DNA from: Kribbella pratensis
Lineage (GTDB): Bacteria > Actinomycetota > Actinomycetes > Propionibacteriales > Kribbellaceae
Assembly: GCF_004366075.1 (NCBI RefSeq)
Contig: NZ_SODU01000003.1
Span: forward strand, 806,001-870,000
DNA length: 64,000 nt
Reading direction: 5' to 3'
Part shown: positions 50,647 through 58,025 of the stretch, piece after piece
How the letters are laid out: the number at the start of each line of letters is the position of its first letter
Numbering within the stretch: the stretch's first letter is position 1
Program-made: the position numbers and the translations under genes
Notes under the pieces: model-generated
The model's database searches: none
The model's input: only the letters and a program-made list of their open reading frames with translations
Told to the model about the DNA's origin: nothing

Positions 50647-51273
50647 TCAGGAACGCAGGCCGTGGTCGAACGCGGCCACCAGAAAGGTGACCAGGTTCTC
50701 GGCCAGTTTGCCCGGGTCCTCGGTGCCGGCGGCACCCGGCGTCGGGGACAGCGCCTGCGACTGATGGAGCGCGAGCAGGCCGAGCATGTTCATGTACCCG
50801 AACGCGACCGCGTCCGGTGATGCCTGCGGCAGCGCCTGCTGCAGCGCCGCCAGGTACCTGCTCTCGATCGGCTCCGACTCGACCGCGTACAACTCACGGA
50901 TCCGGCGGCTCGGATCGAACGCGATCCGGCCGATGAACCGTGCGACCACGGCGCCGCGTTCACCGCGGCGCAGCACCAGTTCCAGTCCGGGCTCGACGAA
51001 GGCCCGGATCAGGGCCTCCGGTGTCGGCGGAGCACCCGCCTCCAACTGGTCCAGCCGGCGCCGCCGTTCGGCGTTGACCGGCGCCATCGCCCGCGCCACG
51101 GCAGCGCGGAGCAGGGCCTCTTTCGAGCCGAAGTGATAGTTGACCGCCGCGATGTTCGCTGCCGCCGCAACCGTGATGGCGCGCAGCGACGTTCCCTCGT
51201 AACCCCCTTCACCGAACCGTTGCTCGGCGACGTTGAGCAACCTCTCCCGGGTCGTTTCGACCGGTGTCTCCAC
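50647..51273 (-). CDS. TetR-family transcriptional regulator (UbiC/YcdC-like C-terminal type)
   Basis: A 208-residue regulator. TTRERLLNVAEQRFGEGGYEGTSLRAITVAAAANIAAVNYHFGSKEALLRAAVARAM (residues 7-62) is the TetR DNA-binding domain; the C-terminal domain has RGAVVARFIGRIAFDPSRRIRELYAVESEPIESRYLAALQQALPQ. GTG at 51273 chosen, with AAGGAGAA upstream. A 22-bp palindrome 76 nt upstream is its probable operator and lies between it and the divergent hotdog-like gene. Confidence 0.92.
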   Translation of the reverse strand: METPVETTRERLLNVAEQRFGEGGYEGTSLRAITVAAAANIAAVNYHFGSKEALLRAAVARAMAPVNAERRRRLDQLEAGAPPTPEALIRAFVEPGLELVLRRGERGAVVARFIGRIAFDPSRRIRELYAVESEPIESRYLAALQQALPQASPDAVAFGYMNMLGLLALHQSQALSPTPGAAGTEDPGKLAENLVTFLVAAFDHGLRS

Positions 51274-51348
51274 AGAGTTCTCCTTCCCCCCGGCTACCGC
51301 TCGCGCAGGCACCCCACCTGCTCACGCGCAGTAGCCTGCAGTCAGCAT

Positions 51349-51370
51349 AGTTCAAACGGTCATTTGAACT
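51349..51370. promoter_or_regulatory. Candidate TetR operator (22 bp)
   Basis: AGTTCAAA (51349-51356), 6-nt spacer, TTTGAACT (51363-51370): perfect 8-bp arms. Typical for this TetR subgroup, whose targets often read TTCAAA/TTTGAA. Downstream lies a small AGAAATC/GATTTCT hairpin (51395-51412). Confidence 0.75.
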
Positions 51371-51510
51371 GGAGGGCTCAGCTCACTTGTTCCGAGAAAT
51401 CCTCAGATTTCTCTGAAACCCTTTCCTTCCCAGCACTCTCACCCTTCACACCTCCACCACGGCACGTACACAAACGAGTGATTCCTGTGAGTGCATTAGG
51501 GTCGTGGGCC

Positions 51511-52221
51511 ATGACTGTTGTGCGGGTCGAGCGGCGATTCCAGGGGCCGGACAGGTCGGGCAACGGCGGGTATGTCGCAGGTCTGGTCGGGACCTCGCTG
51601 GCAGCGGACCTCGCGCCGGAGTCGGTGCCGAAGGTGACACTGCGGATGCCGCCGCCGCTGGAGAAGGACCTCGAACTGTGCGCCGGCCGGTTGACGGACG
51701 GTGACGCCTTGGTGGCGGAAGCGCTGCCGGTCGACAGTGAGTTCCTCGCTGACGCGACGATCGATCCGGTGCCGCCCGAAGAGGCTCGCGCGGCCGAGGC
51801 GGCGTACCGCGGTCTGCGCAACCACCCGTTCCCGAGTTGCTTCGTGTGCGGGCCGGCGAACCAAAGCGGTCTGCGCCTGAAGCCCGGCCCGATCGGCGAC
51901 GGCCGTACGGCGTGCACCTGGACGCCCGCCGCGGACCTCGCAACCGACGGCCTGGTCGACGAGGTGTTCCTGTGGGCGGCGCTCGACTGCCCCGGCGGCT
52001 GGACGATCGACCTCGAAGGACGCCCCTCCGTGCTCGGCCAGTTGACCGCGTGCATCGACGCGCGCCCGGAGGCGGGCGAGGAATGCGTCGCACTCGGCCG
52101 CTATCTCGGCGAGGACGGCCGCAAGACGTTCACGGCCAGCACCCTGTACGACGCCGACGGCCGCGTCCTCGCCCGCGCCAAGCACACCTGGATCACGGTC
52201 GACCCAGCCGCCTTCAATTAG
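51511..52221 (+). CDS. Hotdog-fold thioesterase-like protein
   Basis: A 236-residue protein. HPFPSCFVCGPANQSGLRLKPGPIGDGRTACTWTPAADLATDGLVDEVFLWAALDCPGGW (about residues 107-165) resembles hotdog-fold acyl-CoA thioesterases, with FVCGP and the D-x-x-F active-site helix. The N-terminal ~90 residues, with SGNGGYVAGLVG, may be a second degenerate hotdog. Substrate unknown. Divergent from the TetR gene and in position to be regulated through the 51349 palindrome. Confidence 0.75.
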   Translation: MTVVRVERRFQGPDRSGNGGYVAGLVGTSLAADLAPESVPKVTLRMPPPLEKDLELCAGRLTDGDALVAEALPVDSEFLADATIDPVPPEEARAAEAAYRGLRNHPFPSCFVCGPANQSGLRLKPGPIGDGRTACTWTPAADLATDGLVDEVFLWAALDCPGGWTIDLEGRPSVLGQLTACIDARPEAGEECVALGRYLGEDGRKTFTASTLYDADGRVLARAKHTWITVDPAAFN

Positions 52222-52268
52222 CGCTGGGGAATCCCGCTGATCACTTCAGGTGCGTAGCAGTCCCCACT

Positions 52269-52874
52269 TCAGCGAGCGCGGGCGGCGTGGGCGCGGACCT
52301 TGGCGCGGTTGCCGCAGGTGGCCATCGAGCACCAGCGGCGGCGGCCGCGGGCGTCGAGGAACAACCAGCCGCACGACGGGCAGGTCCGCACGTGCTCGCG
52401 AGACGAGCCGGTCAGTAGCTCGCCCGCGAGCAACGCGAGATTGTGCAGCGGGAGGTCCAGATCCTCCGGCAACTCCCAGACCGGACCATCCTCGGAGCGC
52501 ACGAGTTGTCGTCTCCCCGAGGCCTTCTCGATCAGCCGGGCCGCGGCCGCGAACGTGTGATCGGTCGCCTGCCCGGTGAGTACGTCGTACAACTCGGACC
52601 GGAAATCGAGTGTGGTCTGCAGTCGCCGGCCCATTTCGATCGGACTGCTCCCAGCCCGCTCGATCAGCCGGAACACGGTCGCCGGCGGCAGCAGGCCGAC
52701 GTACGAGTTCCAGATCAGGAAGGCCTCGTACGACGTCAGCCACTCGGTCCGGGCGGTGCCACGGGTGGTCCACTCGGACCGGGTGTTGACGAAGTCGAGC
52801 ACCGGATGCGCGCCGACCGGCTTGGGCAGGACGACGCCCTGCACAAGCTCGAGATGGGACGGCAACGCGCTCAT
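52269..52874 (-). CDS. CGNR zinc-finger/ABATE-domain protein
   Basis: A 201-residue protein with an N-terminal ABATE domain (LDFVNTRSEWTTRGTARTEWLTSYEAFLIW; about residues 26-55) and a C-terminal CGNR zinc finger (RTCPSCGWLFLDARGRRRWCSMATCGNRAKVR, about 160-192) with four Cys ligands. Members of this actinobacterial family are presumed stress-linked transcription regulators. It lies 4 bp after the SPFH-like gene's stop, on the same strand. Confidence 0.92.
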   Translation of the reverse strand: MSALPSHLELVQGVVLPKPVGAHPVLDFVNTRSEWTTRGTARTEWLTSYEAFLIWNSYVGLLPPATVFRLIERAGSSPIEMGRRLQTTLDFRSELYDVLTGQATDHTFAAAARLIEKASGRRQLVRSEDGPVWELPEDLDLPLHNLALLAGELLTGSSREHVRTCPSCGWLFLDARGRRRWCSMATCGNRAKVRAHAARAR

Positions 52875-52878
52875 CGAG

Positions 52879-53862
52879 TTACCTGGCCGGCGTCGTGGGC
52901 TGGGTGGTCGGTTGCTGGTTGGTCGTGGTCGGCACCGGGATGCTGACGTTGCCGTTCTGCGGGATGACCATGAACTGGATCTTGCCCGACTCGATCGCGG
53001 TCTTCAGCAGGTAACCCTGCGCCCCGAGCATCGCGACCTGCTGCTTGACCGACTGCAGCTCGACGTTCACCTGCTGGTTCTTCTGCTCCTGCGTCGCCTT
53101 CGCGAGCTCGGCGCGCTGCTTGGCCTCCAGGCCGTCGATGATGCCCTTGTCCAGCGGCATCGGCTTCTGGACCGTGAAGGACAGCTCACCGCAGTCGTTG
53201 CTGCCGTTGTAGCCCGGGCCGCAGAAGTAGTCGCCGCCGACCGCGGCCGGCAGCAGCCGGGTGAACTCCTTGGCCGCCGCGGACTGGAACGCCGACTTCA
53301 TCTTCTCGTTGTTGTACAGCTCCGCCCAGCCGTAGTTGGTCGCGACCGCGGACAGGGCCCGGTCGATCTGCGGGCGGAAGTAGCTCTGCAGCATGTCGTT
53401 CCAGCCGCTCTCCTCGTACGCCTCGGTCTTCAGACCGATCCGCTCGTGGAACGACTTCAGCACGTCCTTGTTGCGGTTCAGCGTGAAGTAGACCTGGACG
53501 CGGACGCCGAGCCGGACGTTGTCCTTGCTGACCACGGTGACCTCGTCGGCAGCATCCGTGTCCGCGCCGTCGCCGCCGATGATGTACGAGCGCTGGTCGA
53601 TCGGGTACGTGTACAGCGTGTCGCCCGGGCCGATCAGCTTGTTCGTCGAGCCGGGCGGAACCACCGACTTGAACTTCTTGTCCTCGATCACGCCGCCGCC
53701 GTAGTGCAGACCGATCCGGTTGGCGTCGGTGTTGGCGAAGTTGAAGATGTTGAACAAGATGATGATCACGATCACCACCAGGATCAGCACCCCGATCACC
53801 TTCACCTTGCCGCCGCCCCCCTTGGGCTTGATCGCCGCCGCGGCGTTCCCCAGCTTTGCCAT
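52879..53862 (-). CDS. Membrane-anchored SPFH/prohibitin-like protein
   Basis: A 327-residue protein. A single N-terminal anchor (VKVIGVLILVVIVIIILFNIFNF, about residues 22-44) precedes an SPFH-like domain (TYPIDQRSYIIGG; DEVTVVSKDNVRLGVRVQVYFTLN; ESGWNDMLQSYFRPQIDRALSAVATNYGWAELYNNEKM). A long helical segment (AKQRAELAKATQEQKNQQVNVELQSVKQQVAM) and a Pro/Thr/Gln-rich tail follow. Members organise membrane complexes. Its ATG overlaps the stop of a small coiled-coil membrane gene upstream, so they form a pair. Confidence 0.88.
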   Translation of the reverse strand: MAKLGNAAAAIKPKGGGGKVKVIGVLILVVIVIIILFNIFNFANTDANRIGLHYGGGVIEDKKFKSVVPPGSTNKLIGPGDTLYTYPIDQRSYIIGGDGADTDAADEVTVVSKDNVRLGVRVQVYFTLNRNKDVLKSFHERIGLKTEAYEESGWNDMLQSYFRPQIDRALSAVATNYGWAELYNNEKMKSAFQSAAAKEFTRLLPAAVGGDYFCGPGYNGSNDCGELSFTVQKPMPLDKGIIDGLEAKQRAELAKATQEQKNQQVNVELQSVKQQVAMLGAQGYLLKTAIESGKIQFMVIPQNGNVSIPVPTTTNQQPTTQPTTPAR

Positions 53863-54152
53863 CAGTCGTGTAGCTCCTTGCGTTCCACCAGTCGCCGGAC
53901 GTCGGCGAGGGTCAGGTCGGCGGTGACCGCGACGTCCCGCGGCACCGACGGATGCGAGCTGAGCGTACGCAGACCCTGCTCCGCAGCCGCGACTGCCCGC
54001 TCCAGTGCCCTGACCTCCTGCAGCAGCGCCCGATGTTCGGCGTTCAGCGTGGCCAGTGCCTGCTCCGCGGTCACGGCCCGCCGGTACGAGGACCACGCGA
54101 ACCAGGCAGCGCCGATCAACAACACGATCGCCGGCAGTCCGAGTCTGATCAT
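53862..54152 (-). CDS. Small membrane protein with coiled coil
   Basis: A 96-residue protein: one N-terminal membrane helix (LGLPAIVLLIGAAWFAW, residues 4-20), then a heptad-rich helix (AVTAEQALATLNAEHRALLQEVRALERAVAAAEQGLRTL, about 26-64) and a short charged C-terminus. No family recognised. The stop overlaps the SPFH-like gene start by one base, so the two are co-translated and may form one membrane complex. Confidence 0.75.
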   Translation of the reverse strand: MIRLGLPAIVLLIGAAWFAWSSYRRAVTAEQALATLNAEHRALLQEVRALERAVAAAEQGLRTLSSHPSVPRDVAVTADLTLADVRRLVERKELHD

Positions 54153-54188
54153 GCCGTCGATTGTGGTTCATCCCAGGGCGAAATTGTG

Positions 54189-54217
54189 TTGAAGCCTCAA
54201 GCGGGTGGCAGTAAGTT
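54189..54217 (+). promoter_or_regulatory. Candidate promoter of the small-ORF/RNA locus
   Basis: TTGAAG (54189-54194), exactly 17 nt, TAAGTT (54212-54217). It points toward the 12-codon ORF and hairpin region and away from the SPFH-like pair. Confidence 0.5.
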
Positions 54218-54249
54218 CGCAGTACACGCGAAGGGAGGTGGTCCAACGC

Positions 54250-54288
54250 ATGAATTGCTATCGGACTCGTGAGGTGGCGGCGGGCTAA
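54250..54288 (+). CDS. Twelve-codon ORF with extended Shine-Dalgarno (possible leader peptide)
   Basis: Encodes MNCYRTREVAAG then TAA. The upstream GGGAGGTGGTCC (54233-54244) matches the anti-Shine-Dalgarno end of 16S rRNA over about 11-12 bases, far longer than at other genes here, 5 nt before the ATG. The 130 bp after the ORF fold into several hairpins with no downstream gene on this strand. The peptide may be regulatory, or the translated start may stabilise an RNA. Function unknown; reality of translation is inferred from the ribosome site only. Confidence 0.55.
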   Translation: MNCYRTREVAAG

Positions 54289-54344
54289 CCGCCAACCACA
54301 GTTAAGTGGGCAAGTGGTCGGCCGAAACCAACGCCAGCCACCGG

Positions 54345-54419
54345 GCCTGCGGGCAGTCAGGTAGTCCGCCTGACCCTGAGTTCGGCCACCCGGTCGTGTC
54401 TCTGGAAGCGCCCGCAGGC
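54345..54419 (+). ncRNA. Branched hairpin region following the small ORF
   Basis: GCCTGCGGGC (54345-54354) pairs with GCCCGCAGGC (54410-54419), perfect 10 bp. Inside it GTCAGG (54356-54361) pairs with CCTGAC (54369-54374). The outer stem is followed by TTCTCTTATT, as at a terminator. It overlaps the position just before the convergent TetR stop (54425). Confidence 0.5.
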
Positions 54420-54424
54420 TTCTC

Positions 54425-55132
54425 TTATTCGGGCGGCGGGCAGTCCAGGCCGAGCGCCCCGCCGATCTCGAAGAGCTGCGCCTCGAAGTACGCCGCGGCG
54501 TCCGGCAGCACCCAGTGGAGCTGGCCGAAGACCTCCATGCAGATCAGTCCGTAGAGCCGGGTCCAGTAGTTCAGCGACAGATAGATCGCGCCGGGCGGCA
54601 TCCCGTGGAAGTGCTCCGACTCGGCCGTGAGCTGCTCGACCAGCACGGTCCCGAGCTCGTCGTCGGCCGGGTGCGGGAACGGCTTCTGGTGCCAGATCTG
54701 CGCCACGAGTTCCTTGAACAGCGCCCCGAACCGCATCGCCGCCTGATGCCCGGGCGTCTCCTCGTGACCGTCGCCCTCAGGATCGGGTACGGCGGTACCG
54801 AACAGCAGCCCGAACTCGGCCGGATGCGCCAGCGCCCAGTCCCGCAGACCGTTCGCGAGCAGGTAGAGCCGGGCGCCGAGATCGACGTCCTCCTCGGCGC
54901 ACTGCAGATCCATCAACGCGGTCGTCAGCTCGTCGTACAGGTCCGCGATCAGGGCGCTGACCAGCGCCTCGTGGCTCGGGAAGTACCGGTACAGCGCGGG
55001 CGGGGTGAGGCCGAGCTCGCGCGCCACCGCGCGCAGACCGACGGCCGCGGTCCCGCCGGCGACCAGCAGCCGGCGGGCGGCCGCCTTGATCTCCGCCAGC
55101 GTCGCTGCTCGCCGCCGGTCTCGGCTATCCAC
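54425..55132 (-). CDS. TetR-family transcriptional regulator
   Basis: A 235-residue regulator. DSRDRRRAATLAEIKAAARRLLVAGGTAAVGLRAVARELGLTPPALYRYFPSHEALVSALIADLYDEL (residues 2-70) is the DNA-binding domain; the C-terminus is a TetR_C_13-like ligand domain (LYLLANGLRDWALAHPAEFGLLFGT). The GTG at 55132 has AGGAGAG 8 nt upstream, preferred over an ATG at 55153. It is divergent from the MMPL gene across a 33-bp palindrome. Confidence 0.92.
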   Translation of the reverse strand: MDSRDRRRAATLAEIKAAARRLLVAGGTAAVGLRAVARELGLTPPALYRYFPSHEALVSALIADLYDELTTALMDLQCAEEDVDLGARLYLLANGLRDWALAHPAEFGLLFGTAVPDPEGDGHEETPGHQAAMRFGALFKELVAQIWHQKPFPHPADDELGTVLVEQLTAESEHFHGMPPGAIYLSLNYWTRLYGLICMEVFGQLHWVLPDAAAYFEAQLFEIGGALGLDCPPPE

Positions 55133-55174
55133 CTTCAAAACTCTCCTTGACATCGCCGTGGGGCAGGACCTTAG

Positions 55175-55207
55175 AGTGAACACCGTTAACAGTTAACGCT
55201 GTTCACT
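55175..55207. promoter_or_regulatory. 33-bp operator between TetR and MMPL genes
   Basis: AGTGAACACCGTTAAC (55175-55190), central A, GTTAACGCTGTTCACT (55192-55207): 15 of 16 arm positions match. AGTGAACA/TGTTCACT outer and GTTAAC inner dyads could bind two dimers. It is the best palindrome in the window. Confidence 0.85.
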
Positions 55208-55248
55208 CATGCTCCTGCCGCTCAATCTACGCCCTGGGAGACAGTTTC

Positions 55249-57426
55249 GTGTTCGAGACGCTCGGCCGTTTCGCCTACCGGCGGCGCCGTCTGGTGCTCG
55301 CCCTGACCGGTGTCTTCGTCGCCCTCGGCCTCGTCTGGGGCACCGGCGTGTTCGGCTCGCTGGCCAACGGCGGCTTCGACGCGCCGGACACCGAAGCCGC
55401 GAACGCCGTCAAGACCATCGAGGAGAACGTCGGCCGCACCGGCACCGACGTGATCGTGCTCTACCGCGACCCGTCGTCGACCGTGGCCGATCCGGCCTTC
55501 CGGCAGTCCGTCGAGAGCGATCTGGCCGAGTTGCCGACCGCCGACGTGACCGCGGTCTCGACGTACTGGAGCACCAAGTCCCCGGTGTTCGTGTCCAAGG
55601 ACCAGCACAGCACGTACGCCGTCCTCACGCTGGCCGGGGCGACGCCGGAGGACCGGCTGGAGACGTTCCACAAGATCGCCTCGCAGGTCCGCTCGGGACC
55701 GGCGGGTCTGGACACGAAGGTCGGCGGCGAGGTCGCGGTCTTCGACGAGGTGAACACCCAGACCGAGCACGACATCGTGAAGGCCGAGACGATCTCGACG
55801 CCGATCGTGCTGGTGCTGCTGGTGGTCGTGTTCGGCGGCCTGGTCGCCGCGTCGCTGCCGCTGTTCGTCGGTGCGCTCGCGATCCTCGGCGCGTTCGTGC
55901 TGCTCCGCGGCCTGTCGGCGGTCACCGACGTGTCGATCTTCTCGATCAACATCGTCACGATGATCGGCCTCGGACTGGCCATCGACTACGCGCTGTTCAT
56001 CGTCACCCGGTTCCGCGAGGAGCTTGCTCGCGGCAACGATGTGGAGACGGCGCTGACTGCGACCATGGCCACGGCCGGGCGGACGGTGGCGTTCTCCGGC
56101 GTGACGGTCGGCGTGGCGATCAGCAGCCTGGTCCTGTTCCCGGTGATGTTCCTGAAGTCGATGGCGTACGGCGGTGCGGCCGCGGTGGCGATCGCGATGA
56201 TCGCGGCCCTGACCGCGTTGCCCGCGTTGCTCGCGGTGCTCGGACACCGGGTGAACAACCTGCGCATCTTCAAGCCCCGCAAGGCTTCCAGCGATCACGG
56301 CGCCTGGTACCGGCTGGCGCACAGCGTGATGCGACGCCCGGTGCGGTACGTCGTCGTGCTCGTCCCGGTGCTGCTCGTGCTCGGAATTCCCTTCCTGGGC
56401 GCCCAACTCGGCGGCGTCGACCACCGGTCGTTGCCGTCCGGTGCCACCTCGCGGACGGTGACCGAAACGCTGCAGCGCGACTTCCCGGGAGCCGGCGGGT
56501 CGGACATCTACGCGGCGGTGCGGTTCGACTCCGCCCCGAGTGATCCATCTGCGGCGTTGGCGCCGTACATCGCTGAGTTGAAGCAGGTGCGGGACGTCGA
56601 GGACGTGCGGATCGGCGGGTACGAGCATGGCGTCGCGTCGGTTGTCGTGCACACTCGCTTCACCGGGCAGGAGTTGCCGGCGCGGGATGTCGTGCACGGG
56701 GTGCGGGCGGTGCCGGCGCCGTCGGGGACCGACGTACAGGTCGGTGGTGAGACGGCGGCGGTGATCGACCTGCTCGACGTGCTGAAGGAGCGGGCGCCGT
56801 ACATGGCCGGATTCATCGTGGTGGTGACGTTCCTGCTGCTGTTCGTTGCCTTCGGCTCGTTCGTGCTGCCTCTGAAGGCATTGGTCATGAACGTGCTGTC
56901 GCTGTCCGCGGCGTTCGGCGCGATGGTGTGGATCTTCCAGGACGGGCATCTGTCCGGGTTCCTGGACTTCACGCCGGCCGGGTTCCTGGACGCGACCAAC
57001 CCGGTGCTGCTGTTCGCCGTCCTGTTCGGGCTGTCGATGGACTACGAGGTGTTCCTGCTCAGCCGGATCCGGGAGGAGTACGACAAGACCGGCGACAACA
57101 CCCAGGCGGTCGCGCTCGGGCTGCAGCGGACCGGCGGCATCATCACCAGCGCGGCACTGCTGCTGATCATCGTGGTCGCGGCGTTCTCCACGTCGGGCAT
57201 CGTGTTCGTGAAGATGATCGGTGTCGGGCTGGTGATCGCGATCGCGCTGGACGCGACGATCGTGCGGGCGTTGCTCGTGCCGGCCACGATGCGGCTACTC
57301 GGACGCGCGAACTGGTGGGCGCCGGCGCCGCTGGCGCGCTGGTGGAAGTCGCACGGTTTCCGGGAAGAGCCTCAGGGCTGGAGCCGCGACAGCTCCCAGT
57401 CGCCGCCGGAGCTGGTCCGGCGGTAG
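55249..57426 (+). CDS. MMPL/RND-family membrane transporter
   Basis: A 725-residue RND-superfamily exporter with the two-half layout: one N-terminal helix, an extracellular domain (~40-175), five helices (TISTPIVLVLLVVVFGGLVAA ... NIVTMIGLGLAIDYALFIVTRFREEL ... ALTALPALLAVLG), then the same again from residue ~355 (VVVLVPVLLVLGIPFLGAQLGG ... LLFAVLFGLSMDYEVFLLSRIREEY). The GLxxDY motif needed for proton coupling occurs in both halves. Likely exports lipids or drugs using the proton gradient. Regulated by the divergent TetR gene. The 3' end overlaps pdxH by 55 nt on the opposite strand. Confidence 0.95.
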   Translation: MFETLGRFAYRRRRLVLALTGVFVALGLVWGTGVFGSLANGGFDAPDTEAANAVKTIEENVGRTGTDVIVLYRDPSSTVADPAFRQSVESDLAELPTADVTAVSTYWSTKSPVFVSKDQHSTYAVLTLAGATPEDRLETFHKIASQVRSGPAGLDTKVGGEVAVFDEVNTQTEHDIVKAETISTPIVLVLLVVVFGGLVAASLPLFVGALAILGAFVLLRGLSAVTDVSIFSINIVTMIGLGLAIDYALFIVTRFREELARGNDVETALTATMATAGRTVAFSGVTVGVAISSLVLFPVMFLKSMAYGGAAAVAIAMIAALTALPALLAVLGHRVNNLRIFKPRKASSDHGAWYRLAHSVMRRPVRYVVVLVPVLLVLGIPFLGAQLGGVDHRSLPSGATSRTVTETLQRDFPGAGGSDIYAAVRFDSAPSDPSAALAPYIAELKQVRDVEDVRIGGYEHGVASVVVHTRFTGQELPARDVVHGVRAVPAPSGTDVQVGGETAAVIDLLDVLKERAPYMAGFIVVVTFLLLFVAFGSFVLPLKALVMNVLSLSAAFGAMVWIFQDGHLSGFLDFTPAGFLDATNPVLLFAVLFGLSMDYEVFLLSRIREEYDKTGDNTQAVALGLQRTGGIITSAALLLIIVVAAFSTSGIVFVKMIGVGLVIAIALDATIVRALLVPATMRLLGRANWWAPAPLARWWKSHGFREEPQGWSRDSSQSPPELVRR

Positions 57427-58016
57427 GCCAGGCGGTCGTGCAGACGGCCGGTGCGGCCCTGCCAGAACTCGAACGCCTCCGGGGCCACCAGGTAACCGCC
57501 CCAGAAGTACGGCGTGGAGATCTCGGTGCCCTCCGGCCACTGCCGCTCGTACGACTCGTACTGCAGGTCGAGCTCCTCACGGGAGGCCACCGGCTGGCTC
57601 TGCTGGGACGCCCAGGCACCGAGCTGTGACTCGCGCGGGCGGCTTGCGAAGTACTCGTCGACCTCGTCGCCGGGCAGCTTGGTGACGGTGCCTTCGACAC
57701 GGACCTGCCGCTCCATCGCGTGCCAGGGGAACACGAGGGCGCAGTGCGGGTTGGCAGCCAGGTCGTCGGCCTTGCGGGACTGCTGGTTGGTGTAGAAGAC
57801 GAACCCGCGCTCGTCCACACGCTTCAGCAGCACGGTCCGCGCCGACGGGCGTCCGGCCTGGTCAGCGGTCGCGAGCACCATCGCGTTGGGCTCGGCCAGG
57901 CCGACTTCCCTGGCCTGCTCCAGCCAGGTCTGGAACTGCACGACCGGGTCGGGAGCGACCTGGCTCTCCAGCAACTCACCGAGTCCGTACGTACGCCGCA
58001 TCTCCGCAAGGTCCAC
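57372..58016 (-). CDS. pdxH: Pyridoxamine 5'-phosphate oxidase
   Basis: A 214-residue FMN enzyme that oxidises pyridoxamine or pyridoxine 5'-phosphate to pyridoxal 5'-phosphate. Motifs: QFQTWLEQAREVGLAEPNAMVLATADQAGRPSARTVLLKRVDERGFVFYTNQQSRKADDLAANPHCALVFPWHAMERQVRVEG (residues 26-110) and C-terminal FWQGRTGRLHDRLAYRR with ELSRLQP at the end. Complete length. The GTG start is conventional here. Its 3' end lies inside the convergent MMPL gene. Confidence 0.96.
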   Translation of the reverse strand: MDLAEMRRTYGLGELLESQVAPDPVVQFQTWLEQAREVGLAEPNAMVLATADQAGRPSARTVLLKRVDERGFVFYTNQQSRKADDLAANPHCALVFPWHAMERQVRVEGTVTKLPGDEVDEYFASRPRESQLGAWASQQSQPVASREELDLQYESYERQWPEGTEISTPYFWGGYLVAPEAFEFWQGRTGRLHDRLAYRRTSSGGDWELSRLQP

Positions 58017-58025
58017 GCTTCGAGC

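Noticed and set aside
55222..56949. Long minus-strand frame across the MMPL gene
   Set aside because: His/Arg/Gln-rich shadow of the MMPL transporter.
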